Origin: Thiemannella venezuelensis
Lineage (GTDB): Bacteria > Actinomycetota > Actinomycetes > Streptosporangiales > Streptosporangiaceae
DNA length: 64,000 bases
Reading direction: 5' to 3'
Assembly: GCF_014203605.1 (NCBI RefSeq)
Contig: NZ_JACHJJ010000014.1
Span: 62,001 to 126,000 of the forward strand
Shown here: piece after piece, positions 8,132 to 16,073 of the stretch
Numbering within the stretch: position 1 is the stretch's first letter
Layout: every line of letters begins with the position of its first letter
Position numbers and translations under genes: made by a program
The notes under the pieces: model-generated
The model's database searches: none
Told to the model about the DNA's origin: nothing
What the model saw: the letters and a program-made list of their open reading frames with translations, nothing else

Positions 8132-10231
8132 ATGGCCCGGCCACGGCCTAAGAACCCCGCGCCGACAGAGGGTCATTTCCCCGCCCTGTTCCGGCATCCG
8201 CCGAAGGGTTGGGCGATGACCGGGCAGATATCTCTGACATCGACCGCGTCGTGCACCGGCCTGCGCGCGGTCGCCGAGCACACCGGTGAGGCGGTCGGAG
8301 AGCGGGAGCTGGCCCGCCGGGTCGGCCACCTCACCGTGCTGATCCAGGCCATGGCCGCTCACCTGGTCGCCGCACACTGGACCAGTGCGGATCTGGACCT
8401 GCTCGCTTCCGGCAAGAGTCTTGACGGGCGGGCGCTGCCGTCCAAGGGGTGGATGGCGCTGCGCAGGCTGGGCTGGGCGGCTGCTGCTCCGGACGGGGTG
8501 GCGGTGTGCGACCGCCTACGGCGCTGCGCCGAGGAGGAGGCCGCCCGGACCTTGCGGCTGGCACTGCATCGCCGCCGGATCCTGGCCGCGCTCGTCGCGA
8601 CCTGGCCCGAGCAGCCGGGCAAGCGCAGCCAGGTCGAGTGGACGGCACTACGTGCCGTGCTGCCGGACGGGGTGAGTCCGGTGGAGATCCGCAACCGGAC
8701 CCGGCAGATACGCGCCTGGGCTGAGGCCCACGGCGTGGCACTGCCGGGCGATCTGGTCGAGGTGGAAGACCCGCCGCAGGTGGCGGCCCAGGCGCTGCTG
8801 GCCGCAGCCGACCGGCAGCTGACCACCCTGGAGCGCACTGGCGAGCAGTCTGCGGTGCTGCGGGTGCAGCTACCTTTGGTCGCCGCCCCGGCTAGCCGCC
8901 GAGACTGGGCCTGGCACGCCCTCCCCTTCACCCTCCCGCCGATTATCGCCGCCGAGGCGGTGCTGTGCGCGCCGACGCTGCGGTCGGCCGCCCACCGGGT
9001 GCGCCTCGACCTACCGCACCGCAGCCCTATCACCCACCCCTCCCCGGCCGGGCACACGACGGGCCTGGGCCTGGACTGGGGGGTCAACACGCTGCTGACC
9101 GGCGCGCTGGCCCGCCTGACCGACACTTCGGCCGGGCCGCGGGTGCTCTCCGACGGCCGCAGGCTGCGCTATGACGCGAGTGCGGTCTCGGCGAAGCTGC
9201 ACCGGTTGCGGCAGGTGCGTGAGCACGTGGCGGCCCGCCGCGACCATTATGAGGCGCTACTAGCCGGGCTGGCCGCCCCGCAGCCGCTCTGGGCGGAGCT
9301 GCAGAGCAAGCACGCCGTCCTGGTTACTGAGCATGCGCGGATCTGCGCTCGGCTCCGGCAGCTGAACCGGGCGCTGGCGTGGTCGGCGGCCCGCTGGGCG
9401 GTCGACCAAGCGCGTGCGCTGGGCGCGAGCGTGATCTACCTCGAAGACCTGGCGACTCTGGAGGCGCGTGGTAAACGCTCCGGCAACGCCCGCCTGGCGG
9501 GACAGGTGCGCGGCCTGGTCGCCGAGGCGATCGCGCATCTGGCGGCCCGGGAAGGGATCGCGGTGGTGGCGGTCCCGGCCCGCGGCACCTCCAAATACTG
9601 CCCGCGCTGCGGGAGCGGCACCCAGCCCTTGAAGCATGTCGCAGCGCCCGACCGGATGCGGGAGTCGGGCTGGAAATGGGCGGCCTGCACCTCCTGCGGC
9701 CTGTCGTGCGACCGCGATCACGCCGCGGCCGAGCGCATCGCCGCCCGCGGCCTGCTCTCCCAGACCCGGGTGCGCACCGACCGCCACACCGGACGCCGCA
9801 CCGTCACGATCGCGGTCGAGGGCAACGTGGCCCGCGCCCGCCGCCGCACCCCCCGCCCCACCCCGCCGAGAGCGGTGGTCGGCCGTCCGGCCGTGCGGGC
9901 CGATCGGGCCAAGACCGGCCCCACCCCGAAGCGGCCCGCCGCCGCTTCCCCTGGAGTTTCCCGCCGTGTGCCCGACCGGCGCGCGGTCCCCGCCCCACCA
10001 TCCGGTGGCCAGTGTCCGGCGGGGCAGGCACCCCAGAACCACCCCCACCCGGGGGCGCGTTCAGGTCCTGCACACGGTTTCCCGAACCCCCAGCACGACC
10101 GGACCGGCTTCCACCGCGTCCGCGCCAGCCCCGTCCTCGCCCTCGGCGACTTCGGAGCAGGCGCGGACCGGCCACGTCACGCCCGGAATGTCCGATTCAT
10201 TCAGACACACTCAGGAAACCAGAGACGCTGA
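8132..10231 (+). CDS. Large TnpB-like RuvC-type nuclease (OrfB zinc-ribbon)
   Basis: A 699-aa TnpB/IS605-OrfB-type protein. TnpB proteins are RNA-guided DNA nucleases carried by IS200/IS605 and IS607 elements. The RuvC motifs are intact: GLDWGVN with Asp about 315, IYLEDLATLE with Glu about 438, and CDRDHAAAERIA with Asp at 527-529. A four-cysteine zinc ribbon (CPRCG and CTSCG) lies at about 489-524. It is clearly larger than typical TnpB (350-450 aa): an N-terminal region of about 300 aa precedes RuvC I, and a basic Pro/Arg/Ala-rich tail follows about residue 560. In known elements the tail DNA often overlaps the guide-RNA gene. No TnpA or serine recombinase is next to it. The start could be ATG 8132 or 8216. 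Confidence 0.8.
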   Translation: MARPRPKNPAPTEGHFPALFRHPPKGWAMTGQISLTSTASCTGLRAVAEHTGEAVGERELARRVGHLTVLIQAMAAHLVAAHWTSADLDLLASGKSLDGRALPSKGWMALRRLGWAAAAPDGVAVCDRLRRCAEEEAARTLRLALHRRRILAALVATWPEQPGKRSQVEWTALRAVLPDGVSPVEIRNRTRQIRAWAEAHGVALPGDLVEVEDPPQVAAQALLAAADRQLTTLERTGEQSAVLRVQLPLVAAPASRRDWAWHALPFTLPPIIAAEAVLCAPTLRSAAHRVRLDLPHRSPITHPSPAGHTTGLGLDWGVNTLLTGALARLTDTSAGPRVLSDGRRLRYDASAVSAKLHRLRQVREHVAARRDHYEALLAGLAAPQPLWAELQSKHAVLVTEHARICARLRQLNRALAWSAARWAVDQARALGASVIYLEDLATLEARGKRSGNARLAGQVRGLVAEAIAHLAAREGIAVVAVPARGTSKYCPRCGSGTQPLKHVAAPDRMRESGWKWAACTSCGLSCDRDHAAAERIAARGLLSQTRVRTDRHTGRRTVTIAVEGNVARARRRTPRPTPPRAVVGRPAVRADRAKTGPTPKRPAAASPGVSRRVPDRRAVPAPPSGGQCPAGQAPQNHPHPGARSGPAHGFPNPQHDRTGFHRVRASPVLALGDFGAGADRPRHARNVRFIQTHSGNQRR

Positions 10232-10840
10232 CCGTCGCCACCTTCACCAGCGGCGGCCGCCGGCTGCTGCCGTACGCGCTCCGCCGGTTCGTCGCCGGGC
10301 ATCCGGAGGTCGAGGTCAACGTCGTGGAGGCCGAGCCCGAGGAGAGCCTGCCCATGGTCCGCGAGGGCCGGGCGGATCTGGCCCTGGCCTACCATTTCGA
10401 CGGGCCGCTCCCCGCGGCCGGCGGCCTGGAGTGGACGCCGGTCATGGAGGACCCGATGTCGGCCGCGCTGCCGGCCGGACACCCGCTCGCCGGGCGGGAG
10501 AGCGTCGAGCTCGCCGAGCTGGCGGCCGACCCGTGGGTCATCGGCTGCAGCAAGACCGAGGCGTTCCTGCGCCGGTACGCCGCGCAGGCCGGGTTCGAGC
10601 TGAAGGTGGCGGGCAGCAACCGACTACTTCTTCGCGCAGGCGCTCGTGGCCTCCGGACTGGGCGTCGGCCTCATCCCCCGGCTCGGCCTGGACCCCTCGG
10701 CGGCCGAGACCGTCCTGGTGCCGGTCGGCCCACCGCGCCCGGCCCGGTACGTGGGGGTTGCCACCCCGCGAACGCGCCGCTCCCCGCTGGCCGGCGCCGT
10801 CACCGACGCCCTGCGCCAGGCCGCCGCGGCCGTACGGTGA
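10222..10840 (+). pseudogene. LysR-family regulator remnant, no HTH, frameshifted
   Basis: The LysR substrate-binding domain is readable from ETLTVATFTSGGRRLLP (about 10222) through EVNVVEAEPEESLPMVREG to the sequence before 10620. The reading then shifts: FFAQALVASGLGVGLIPRLGL and the rest continue in another frame to the stop at 10840. One extra C at about 10620-10621 (AACCGAC where AACGAC would keep SND-Y in frame) explains the shift. The helix-turn-helix half that should precede it is absent; its place is taken by the TnpB-like gene, which ends 10 nt inside the remnant. It reads as a gene cut by element insertion and then decayed. Confidence 0.8.
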
Positions 10841-10888
10841 GCCCGCCGGTGGAGCACCGCCCCCAGGAGGGGGCCTACGATCAGCGGG

Positions 10889-11281
10889 ATGCGGATCGAC
10901 CTGATCACGATCGTCGTGGACGACTACGACCCGGCCATCGCGTTCTTCACCGGCGCCCTGGGCTTCGAGCCGGCCGAGGACTCCCCGTCCCTGACGAACG
11001 ACGGCCGCCCGAAGCGGTGGGTCGTCGTCCGCCCCCCGGGCGGCGGGACCGGCATCCTGCTCGCCCGGGCCGACGGCGAGCGGCAGCGCGCCGCCGTCGG
11101 GGAGCAGGTCGCCGGGAGGGTGGGCTTCTTCCTGCGGGTGGACGACTTCGAGGCCGCCCACCGGCAGATGACGGCGGCCGGCGTCGAGTTCGTGACCGCC
11201 CCGCGCACGGAGCCCTACGGCCGGATCGCCGTGTTCCTGGACGTCGCAGGCAACCGGTGGGACCTACTCGGCCCGGCCTGA
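10889..11281 (+). CDS. VOC-family (glyoxalase/dioxygenase-fold) protein
   Basis: A 130-aa single-domain vicinal-oxygen-chelate protein. It shows the paired beta-alpha-beta-beta-beta modules: IVVDDYDPAIAFFTGALGFE at the start and GFFLRVDDFEAAHRQMTAAGVEF near residue 75, ending with AVFLDVAGNRWDLL. Such proteins include glyoxalases, bleomycin-type resistance proteins and small-molecule binders. The metal-ligand set is incomplete by eye, so catalytic activity is uncertain. The ATG lies 48 nt after the LysR remnant stop. Substrate unknown. Confidence 0.85.
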   Translation: MRIDLITIVVDDYDPAIAFFTGALGFEPAEDSPSLTNDGRPKRWVVVRPPGGGTGILLARADGERQRAAVGEQVAGRVGFFLRVDDFEAAHRQMTAAGVEFVTAPRTEPYGRIAVFLDVAGNRWDLLGPA

Positions 11282-11950
11282 TCAGGAGGCGAGCAGGCGG
11301 CTGGTGAATCCGGCGGCCAAGAGAGCTTCATAGGCGGCATGCACGTCCTCTGGGATGTCCTGGGCAATGGCGAAGCCGAGCTGGGGATACTGGATCACCC
11401 GCTGCAGGTCGCCGACGAGCATGTCGATGACGAGCCGTTCGTCGCCGATACTTTTGATGTAGTCGTCGAACTCCAGCGGTTCGGACGCGCACACGAGCTC
11501 GGCCTCGGACCACAGCTTGCGGGCGGTGGCGAACGCGCGGCGCTCCATATAGGGCTTGGAGATCAGCAGCACCGAGGCCGGGTGGATGCCTGTCTCGGCC
11601 AGGACCTGCCGGGAGAAGGTGATGTTGTCGCCAGTGTTACCGGCGCGGGGCTCCAGCAGGATCGCCGAATCCGGCACACCGAGTTCCAGCGCGTGCTCGT
11701 GGTAATGCACAGCTTCGCCGCGCGGGAAGCGGGCGGCGGTGGTGGGGCTGTTGCCGCCGCTGAACACCACGACGGGAAACAACCCGGCGTGATACAACTC
11801 GGCGGCGAACGCCGCGACCCCGAGGTCGTGGCTGCCCAGGCCGATCGCGGCCTCGACGGGGCGCACCTGGTGGTGCATCTGGTGGTAGTCCCAGATCAGC
11901 TGGGCCTGGCGGAGCTGCTCGTCGGTGATGGCCTGCCGGTTGTCGATCAC
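11282..11950 (-). CDS. YdcF/SanA-family (DUF218) protein
   Basis: A 222-aa cytoplasmic DUF218 protein. Typical features are VVFSGGNSPTT near residue 62, followed by GEAVHYHEHALELGVPDSAILLEPRAGNTGDNITFS, the conserved acidic/Asn stretch of the family, and VLLISKPYMERRA. Unlike SanA it has no N-terminal membrane anchor. The enzymatic role of DUF218 proteins is poorly defined; E. coli YdcF binds S-adenosylmethionine. Its ATG overlaps the stop of the upstream XRE-TPR gene by 4 nt, so it is translated with that regulator. It stops against the VOC gene with no gap (convergent). Confidence 0.85.
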   Translation of the reverse strand: MIDNRQAITDEQLRQAQLIWDYHQMHHQVRPVEAAIGLGSHDLGVAAFAAELYHAGLFPVVVFSGGNSPTTAARFPRGEAVHYHEHALELGVPDSAILLEPRAGNTGDNITFSRQVLAETGIHPASVLLISKPYMERRAFATARKLWSEAELVCASEPLEFDDYIKSIGDERLVIDMLVGDLQRVIQYPQLGFAIAQDIPEDVHAAYEALLAAGFTSRLLAS

Positions 11951-13068
11951 GTGCGTCTCTTCCTGGTCATCGTCGCCGGGGGCCGGATGTCCCCTTGCCT
12001 GACGGCCCTGATGTTCTCGATGCTGGCCAGCTGATGGCTCAGGCCGTATTCGGCGGCCGTCTGGGCCGCCTGATCGAGAACGCTCAGCCCATCATCCACG
12101 GTGGCCGGATCGGACAACAGGATGTGACCATAGGCGGTATCCAGCCGCACCCGCTGCATGGGTGCGTCGGTCACCGCGGTGCTGCGGGCGATGTCGATGA
12201 AGTGCAGGGCCTCATCCAGATGTCCGGCGCCGCGATGGGCCAGGGCGAGTTTCTGGTGGGCGACCGACCAGTCTTCCGGCTCGGCCAGCTCCTCGAAGTC
12301 ACGGGTGGCGGAGAGCATGACGCGGGCGGCATAGTCGTGGTCGCCGTCCTTGCTGAGCGCGGTGCCCACCCACAGGCGGGCCCGGGCGCGGTCCCGGCGC
12401 GAGAGCCGGTCATCGACGGCCAGCGCCTCATACCGGCGCGCGGCGATCTCCAGCTTTCCCGACATCTCGGTGACCACCGCCAGCGACAGTTCCAGCTGGG
12501 CGATACGGCGGGGGATGTCGAGCTGGGTGAACACCGAACGGGCCCCGGCATAGGAATGCTGAGCCGACAGCGGCCCGATCACGGCGCCCTGGTCGCGTTG
12601 AAGGTCCCCCAGCAGGGCGGTGGAGCGGGCGAACAGATACAGGCCCTTGTCGTCGAGCTCCCCCGGTTGAAAGCGGGTCAGCCACCGGTTGAGCAGGGTG
12701 CCGGCGAAGGTGAAGCTCTGGCGCGAAAGCGCCACGATGGCCCGGTCCAGATCATCGGTCCATGATTCGTACTCCCAGGCGCGGGGGCCGACGACCGTCA
12801 CCCGTCGGCCCGGACCGGCCGCAAGGCGGCCGGATTCCGACAGGTTCGTCTCAAAGCGCAGATGCACCGCGGCGTCCGCCCGCGCCAGCGCGGTGTCCAA
12901 GATGGCCTGGGTGTCGGGGCGGGGCTCGGTGCCGGTCAGGAGCTTCTCCCATTTGGAGACGGTGCGCACCCCAACGCCGAGATGCTCGGCAAAAGCGCGC
13001 ACGCTCAGCCGCAACGCCAGCCGCAGGGCACGGGCCTCCAGGCCGCTCCAGTGATGCACGGTCGCCAC
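11947..13068 (-). CDS. XRE-family regulator with TPR-like C-terminal domain
   Basis: 373 aa. The N-terminal helix-turn-helix reads ALRLSVRAFAEHLGVGVRTVSKWEK (about 15-40). The rest (about 90-370) is an all-helical, TPR-like repeat region (for example LAVVTEMSGKLEIAARRYEAL and HRGAGHLDEALHFIDIARS). This architecture is common in actinomycete regulators linked to development and small signalling proteins. GTG 13068 is chosen over an upstream ATG because GGGAGC precedes it by 6 nt and the extra 29 residues are Cys-rich and unlike the family. Divergent from the operon at 13228; AAGTGC repeats in the shared promoter region could be its sites. Confidence 0.87.
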   Translation of the reverse strand: MATVHHWSGLEARALRLALRLSVRAFAEHLGVGVRTVSKWEKLLTGTEPRPDTQAILDTALARADAAVHLRFETNLSESGRLAAGPGRRVTVVGPRAWEYESWTDDLDRAIVALSRQSFTFAGTLLNRWLTRFQPGELDDKGLYLFARSTALLGDLQRDQGAVIGPLSAQHSYAGARSVFTQLDIPRRIAQLELSLAVVTEMSGKLEIAARRYEALAVDDRLSRRDRARARLWVGTALSKDGDHDYAARVMLSATRDFEELAEPEDWSVAHQKLALAHRGAGHLDEALHFIDIARSTAVTDAPMQRVRLDTAYGHILLSDPATVDDGLSVLDQAAQTAAEYGLSHQLASIENIRAVRQGDIRPPATMTRKRRT

Positions 13069-13125
13069 GCGTCGCTCCCTTCCGCACCCGTCATGCAAGC
13101 ACGGCGAAGGCAGGCGGGGACACGA

Positions 13126-13209
13126 AAGTGCGACGCAAGTGCAACAGCGGACCATTCACGCCGGTGAGCATCACGGCCACGCTCGAAGCATCACCACGTT
13201 CCCGCACTT
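13126..13209. repeat. AAGTGC repeats in the divergent promoter region
   Basis: AAGTGC occurs at 13126-13131 and 13137-13142, exactly 11 bp apart (one helical turn), and inverted as GCACTT at 13204-13209, 19 nt before the ATG at 13228. They lie between the divergent XRE-TPR gene and the rightward operon. This is a plausible operator set, unproven. Confidence 0.45.
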
Positions 13210-13227
13210 GTTGGATGGTCATCGCGC

Positions 13228-13668
13228 ATGGAACCCCTCACCGAACATCGCGACGTCAGTGACCTGGTCGTCTACGGTTTCCTGCGGCTGGTGCGCACCT
13301 CCGCCGCCCGGCAGGCGGCCCTGTCGGCGTCACTGATCGAGTACTGCCGACAACATGAGCTGCTGCTGTCGGGGGTGTTCACCGAACGCGCCCCCTACCT
13401 CACCTCGGCGGCGTTCGTCGGGCTGCTGGACGTGCTGGCGCTGCCCGGCACCTACGGGGTCGTCCTACCGGCTGCCTCCCACCTCGGGCCCAAAGCGATA
13501 GCGGCCCAGCGGCGACAGCAGATCGAGACGAGCGGGGCCCGGCTGCTGCTGGTGCGCGGCGCCTCCACGCCTGAGGCCTCCGGCCGCTCCGCCTCCAGAT
13601 CGCCCGGCAGCGGCTACCGGCGCCGCCGCAGCCCGGGACCGGCACCCGCCTTGGACGCCGAGACATGA
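13228..13668 (+). CDS. Small protein resembling a resolvase N-terminal fold
   Basis: 146 aa. Residues 10-115 follow the pattern of a serine-recombinase catalytic domain: YGFLRLVRTSAARQAALSASLIEYC, HELLLSGVFTE, AFVGLLDVLALPGTYGVVLP, and SGARLLLVRG. The active-site serine region is not convincing and no DNA-binding domain follows; the tail is Ser/Arg-rich and disordered. It may be a resolvase-fold partner rather than a recombinase. First gene of the rightward operon; its stop overlaps the next start (ATGA). The family call is inference only. Confidence 0.6.
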   Translation: MEPLTEHRDVSDLVVYGFLRLVRTSAARQAALSASLIEYCRQHELLLSGVFTERAPYLTSAAFVGLLDVLALPGTYGVVLPAASHLGPKAIAAQRRQQIETSGARLLLVRGASTPEASGRSASRSPGSGYRRRRSPGPAPALDAET

Positions 13669-14093
13669 GGCAGCTCATGCGCGAGGCGGTGCAGCAGTTC
13701 TTCGACGCGACAGCGGAATCGGTCGGCCTGGCCCGCGATTTCACCACCGCGACCCTGACCGCCTGGGGCCTGACCGCCTGCGTCGAAGACATCCGGGTCT
13801 GTGTCTCGGAACTGGCCTCCAACGCCCTGGTCCACGGCACCGAGCCCGGATACGGGTTCCTGGTGAGGCTGGAGGCCGAAGAGGAGTTCGTCCGGCTGGA
13901 AGTGCACGACAGCCACAACAGGTGGCCCCGGATTCGCCACCCGGCCGATACCGACACCTGCGGACGCGGCCTGCTGATCGTCGAGGCGCTCGCCGAGGAC
14001 TGGGGAGTGCAGGAAGGCGACCCGCTCGGCAAGGTCGTCTGGTCACGCCTCCCCGCGATCCCGCCTGATCCGGACAGCTTGCGAACCGGATGA
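13665..14093 (+). CDS. Anti-sigma-factor-like HATPase protein
   Basis: A 142-aa GHKL ATPase domain of the RsbW/SpoIIAB-like type that abounds in actinomycetes. It shows VCVSELASNALVHGTEPG (N-box), a short adapted G1 region (LEVHDSHNRWPRI) and GRGLLIVEALAEDWGV (G2). It has no sensor or HisKA part, so it probably works as an anti-sigma or partner-switch kinase. The ATG overlaps the previous stop by 4 nt, so the pair is co-translated. Confidence 0.85.
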   Translation: MRQLMREAVQQFFDATAESVGLARDFTTATLTAWGLTACVEDIRVCVSELASNALVHGTEPGYGFLVRLEAEEEFVRLEVHDSHNRWPRIRHPADTDTCGRGLLIVEALAEDWGVQEGDPLGKVVWSRLPAIPPDPDSLRTG

Positions 14094-14181
14094 GGCCACC
14101 GCGACCACCGGACCCTCGCCTGCCTGCAAACCCCCAGCCACCCCATGCACCACCCACCTTCACCGACGAGAGGGAACGGCC

Positions 14182-15303
14182 ATGGAAGCCTTCGAACGCG
14201 CCCGGCTGGACGCCTACTTCGCCAAGATCGCCGAACGGTTCGCCCCCGAAGAGCAGGTCACCTCCTTTCTGATCACGCACCTGCTGGCCGAGCGGCCCGG
14301 TTTCGTCCGCGCGGTCGCGGCGATGAGCCGCCTGCGCGCGGTGCTGCCAAAGCCCAAGTCGATCAACCCCGCCGCCCAGCGCGAGATCGAGCAGACCATC
14401 CCGGTCGACGCGCTCTCCCGCGAGCTGTTCGCCGCTGCGGACGCGGCCCTGGACTACGTCGAGTCCCGGGCCGCGGCCGAGGAGATCGCGCTACTGGACG
14501 TCGGCGGCTACTTCGCCCCGTCCTTGACCGGCCTGCACAACCGCTTCTCCGGCCACCTGCTCGGCGTGATCGAAGACACCGAGAACGGCCACCGCCGCTA
14601 CGCCGACCTCGACAAGCTGCCCTGCCCGGTGATCTCGGTCGCCCGCTCCCCGCTGAAGGACCCCGAAGACTTCCTCGTCGGCCAGTCGGTGGTCTTCTCC
14701 ACCGAGGCCGTCATGCGCAGCCGCGGCGACATCCTGCACGGCCGCCCGGCCCTGGTGCTCGGCTTCGGCAAGCTCGGCAGCTCGATCGCCCGCCTGCTGC
14801 ACGCCAAGGGCGTCCAGGTCACCGTCTTCGACATCGACCCCGTCCGCCGCACCCAGGCCCTGTCCCAAGGGTTTGCCGTCGCCCGCGACCGCCACAGCGC
14901 ACTGATAGGCGCCGGACTCGTGCTCTGCGCCACCGGCGCAGTCTCCCTGCGCGGCGAGGACTTCCCCCACCTGCGCAACGGCGCCTACATCGCCACCGTC
15001 ACCTCCAGCGAAGACGAACTGGAACTCAACGGACTGCCAGACGTCTACACCCGCACGATGGTCGGCGACCACGTCACCCGCTACCAGACGACCGGCCACT
15101 ACTTCTACCTGGCCAACGGCGGCAACGCCGTCAACTTCCTGCACGGCGCCAGCGTCGGGCCGTTCATCTTCCTGGTCCAAGCCGAGATACTCGCCGGGAT
15201 CAGGATGCTCACCCGCAGTGACCTCGCCCCTGGCATGCACGAGGTCTCCGCGGACGACCGCGCCGCCATCGCGGCGATTTGGCTCTCCTACTTCAACAGG
15301 TGA
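14182..15303 (+). CDS. S-adenosylhomocysteine-hydrolase-like NAD-binding protein
   Basis: 373 aa. The second half is the NAD-binding Rossmann domain of the SAH hydrolase family: DILHGRPALVLGFGKLGSSI at about 186-205, followed by VTVFDIDPVRR. The segment GVIEDTENGHRRY resembles the EETTTG-type motif of SAHH, and SVARSPLKDPEDFLVGQSVV is a distinct signature. The N-terminal substrate domain is much shorter than in true SAH hydrolases (430-480 aa), so the substrate may differ. It is preceded by an 88-nt gap and overlaps the NUDIX start (GTGA). An enzyme of nucleoside or nucleotide chemistry is plausible. Confidence 0.72.
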   Translation: MEAFERARLDAYFAKIAERFAPEEQVTSFLITHLLAERPGFVRAVAAMSRLRAVLPKPKSINPAAQREIEQTIPVDALSRELFAAADAALDYVESRAAAEEIALLDVGGYFAPSLTGLHNRFSGHLLGVIEDTENGHRRYADLDKLPCPVISVARSPLKDPEDFLVGQSVVFSTEAVMRSRGDILHGRPALVLGFGKLGSSIARLLHAKGVQVTVFDIDPVRRTQALSQGFAVARDRHSALIGAGLVLCATGAVSLRGEDFPHLRNGAYIATVTSSEDELELNGLPDVYTRTMVGDHVTRYQTTGHYFYLANGGNAVNFLHGASVGPFIFLVQAEILAGIRMLTRSDLAPGMHEVSADDRAAIAAIWLSYFNR

Positions 15304-15851
15304 TCGACTTGGCCATCACGGCAGACCACATCCGCGACGTCATCGGTGACTACCTCGACGCGCACCCCAGCGACAAAGCCGCCCTCGCCCCGATCCTGGA
15401 GTTGCTCGACGACGGCGCCGATCTGACCACCCGCAAGGAGTTCCGCGGGCACGCGACCGCCGGCGCGATCCTCACCGACCCCAACGGACTCATCCTGCAC
15501 ATCCACCACCGCGCCTTGGAGCGGTGGCTCCTGCCCGGCGGCCACCTGGAGGCGTCCGATGCCACTCTCTGCGGCGCGGCCCTGCGAGAGCTCGTCGAGG
15601 AGACCGGCATCCCCGCCGCCATGGTGATCGCGGTCGGCAACCGCCCCGTCCACATCGACGTCCACCCCATCCCCGCCAACGGCTTCAAGGGCGAGCCGGA
15701 TCATCAGCACTTCGACTTCCGGTTCCTGTTCCGCACCATCGCCGACGTCGGCCAGCTCCAAACCGAAGAGATCACCGATGCCGCCTGGCGTGATGCCGAC
15801 AGCATCAGCGATCCCATCCTGCGGCAGCGCGTCACTCAGGCTCTTGGCTGA
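15300..15851 (+). CDS. NUDIX hydrolase
   Basis: 183 aa. The Nudix box reads GGHLEASDATLCGAALRELV followed by EETGI at about 79-103. Against the consensus GX5EX7REUXEEXGU it has Asp for Glu and one extra residue before RE, a variant frequent in GGHxE-type actinobacterial Nudix proteins. It should hydrolyse a nucleoside diphosphate linked to another group; the substrate is unknown. The GTG at 15300 overlaps the stop of the SAHH-like gene by 4 nt; a TTG at 15309 is the alternative. Last gene of the operon; a hairpin follows. Confidence 0.88.
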   Translation: MIDLAITADHIRDVIGDYLDAHPSDKAALAPILELLDDGADLTTRKEFRGHATAGAILTDPNGLILHIHHRALERWLLPGGHLEASDATLCGAALRELVEETGIPAAMVIAVGNRPVHIDVHPIPANGFKGEPDHQHFDFRFLFRTIADVGQLQTEEITDAAWRDADSISDPILRQRVTQALG

Positions 15852-15866
15852 CCCTCCTCGATCAGG

Positions 15867-15904
15867 CCGCCCCGCGCTTGCGATCTCGACTCGCGCAGGG
15901 GCGG
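15867..15904 (+). terminator. GC-rich hairpin after the NUDIX gene
   Basis: CCGCCCC-GCGC (15867-15877) pairs with GCGC-A-GGGGCGG (15893-15904) with a single bulged A and a 15-nt loop. It stands 15 nt after the NUDIX stop. The remainder to 16073 shows no gene. Confidence 0.65.
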
Positions 15905-16073
15905 TCATCCATTTCAGGTCCGTCCACAGGAACGTGCCTAATGTCCCTCACACCTCAATACAGCTTCTATCAGTCGACGAGGACGGCGCCGGTATCGGCG
16001 GGCGCCTCATCCACCGGCCGGAGCCCGCCGGATGCGGCACGCGCCTTTCTTGCAGCACCGCACGTGTCCCGGG

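Noticed and set aside
8132-10231. Reading the RuvC protein as a type V CRISPR effector
   Set aside because: No CRISPR repeats, Cas1/Cas2 or array nearby; motifs and a LysR gene broken at its edge fit a TnpB element better.
13228-13668. Calling this an active site-specific serine recombinase
   Set aside because: The active-site serine context and the DNA-binding domain are not visible; only the general fold pattern is suggested.
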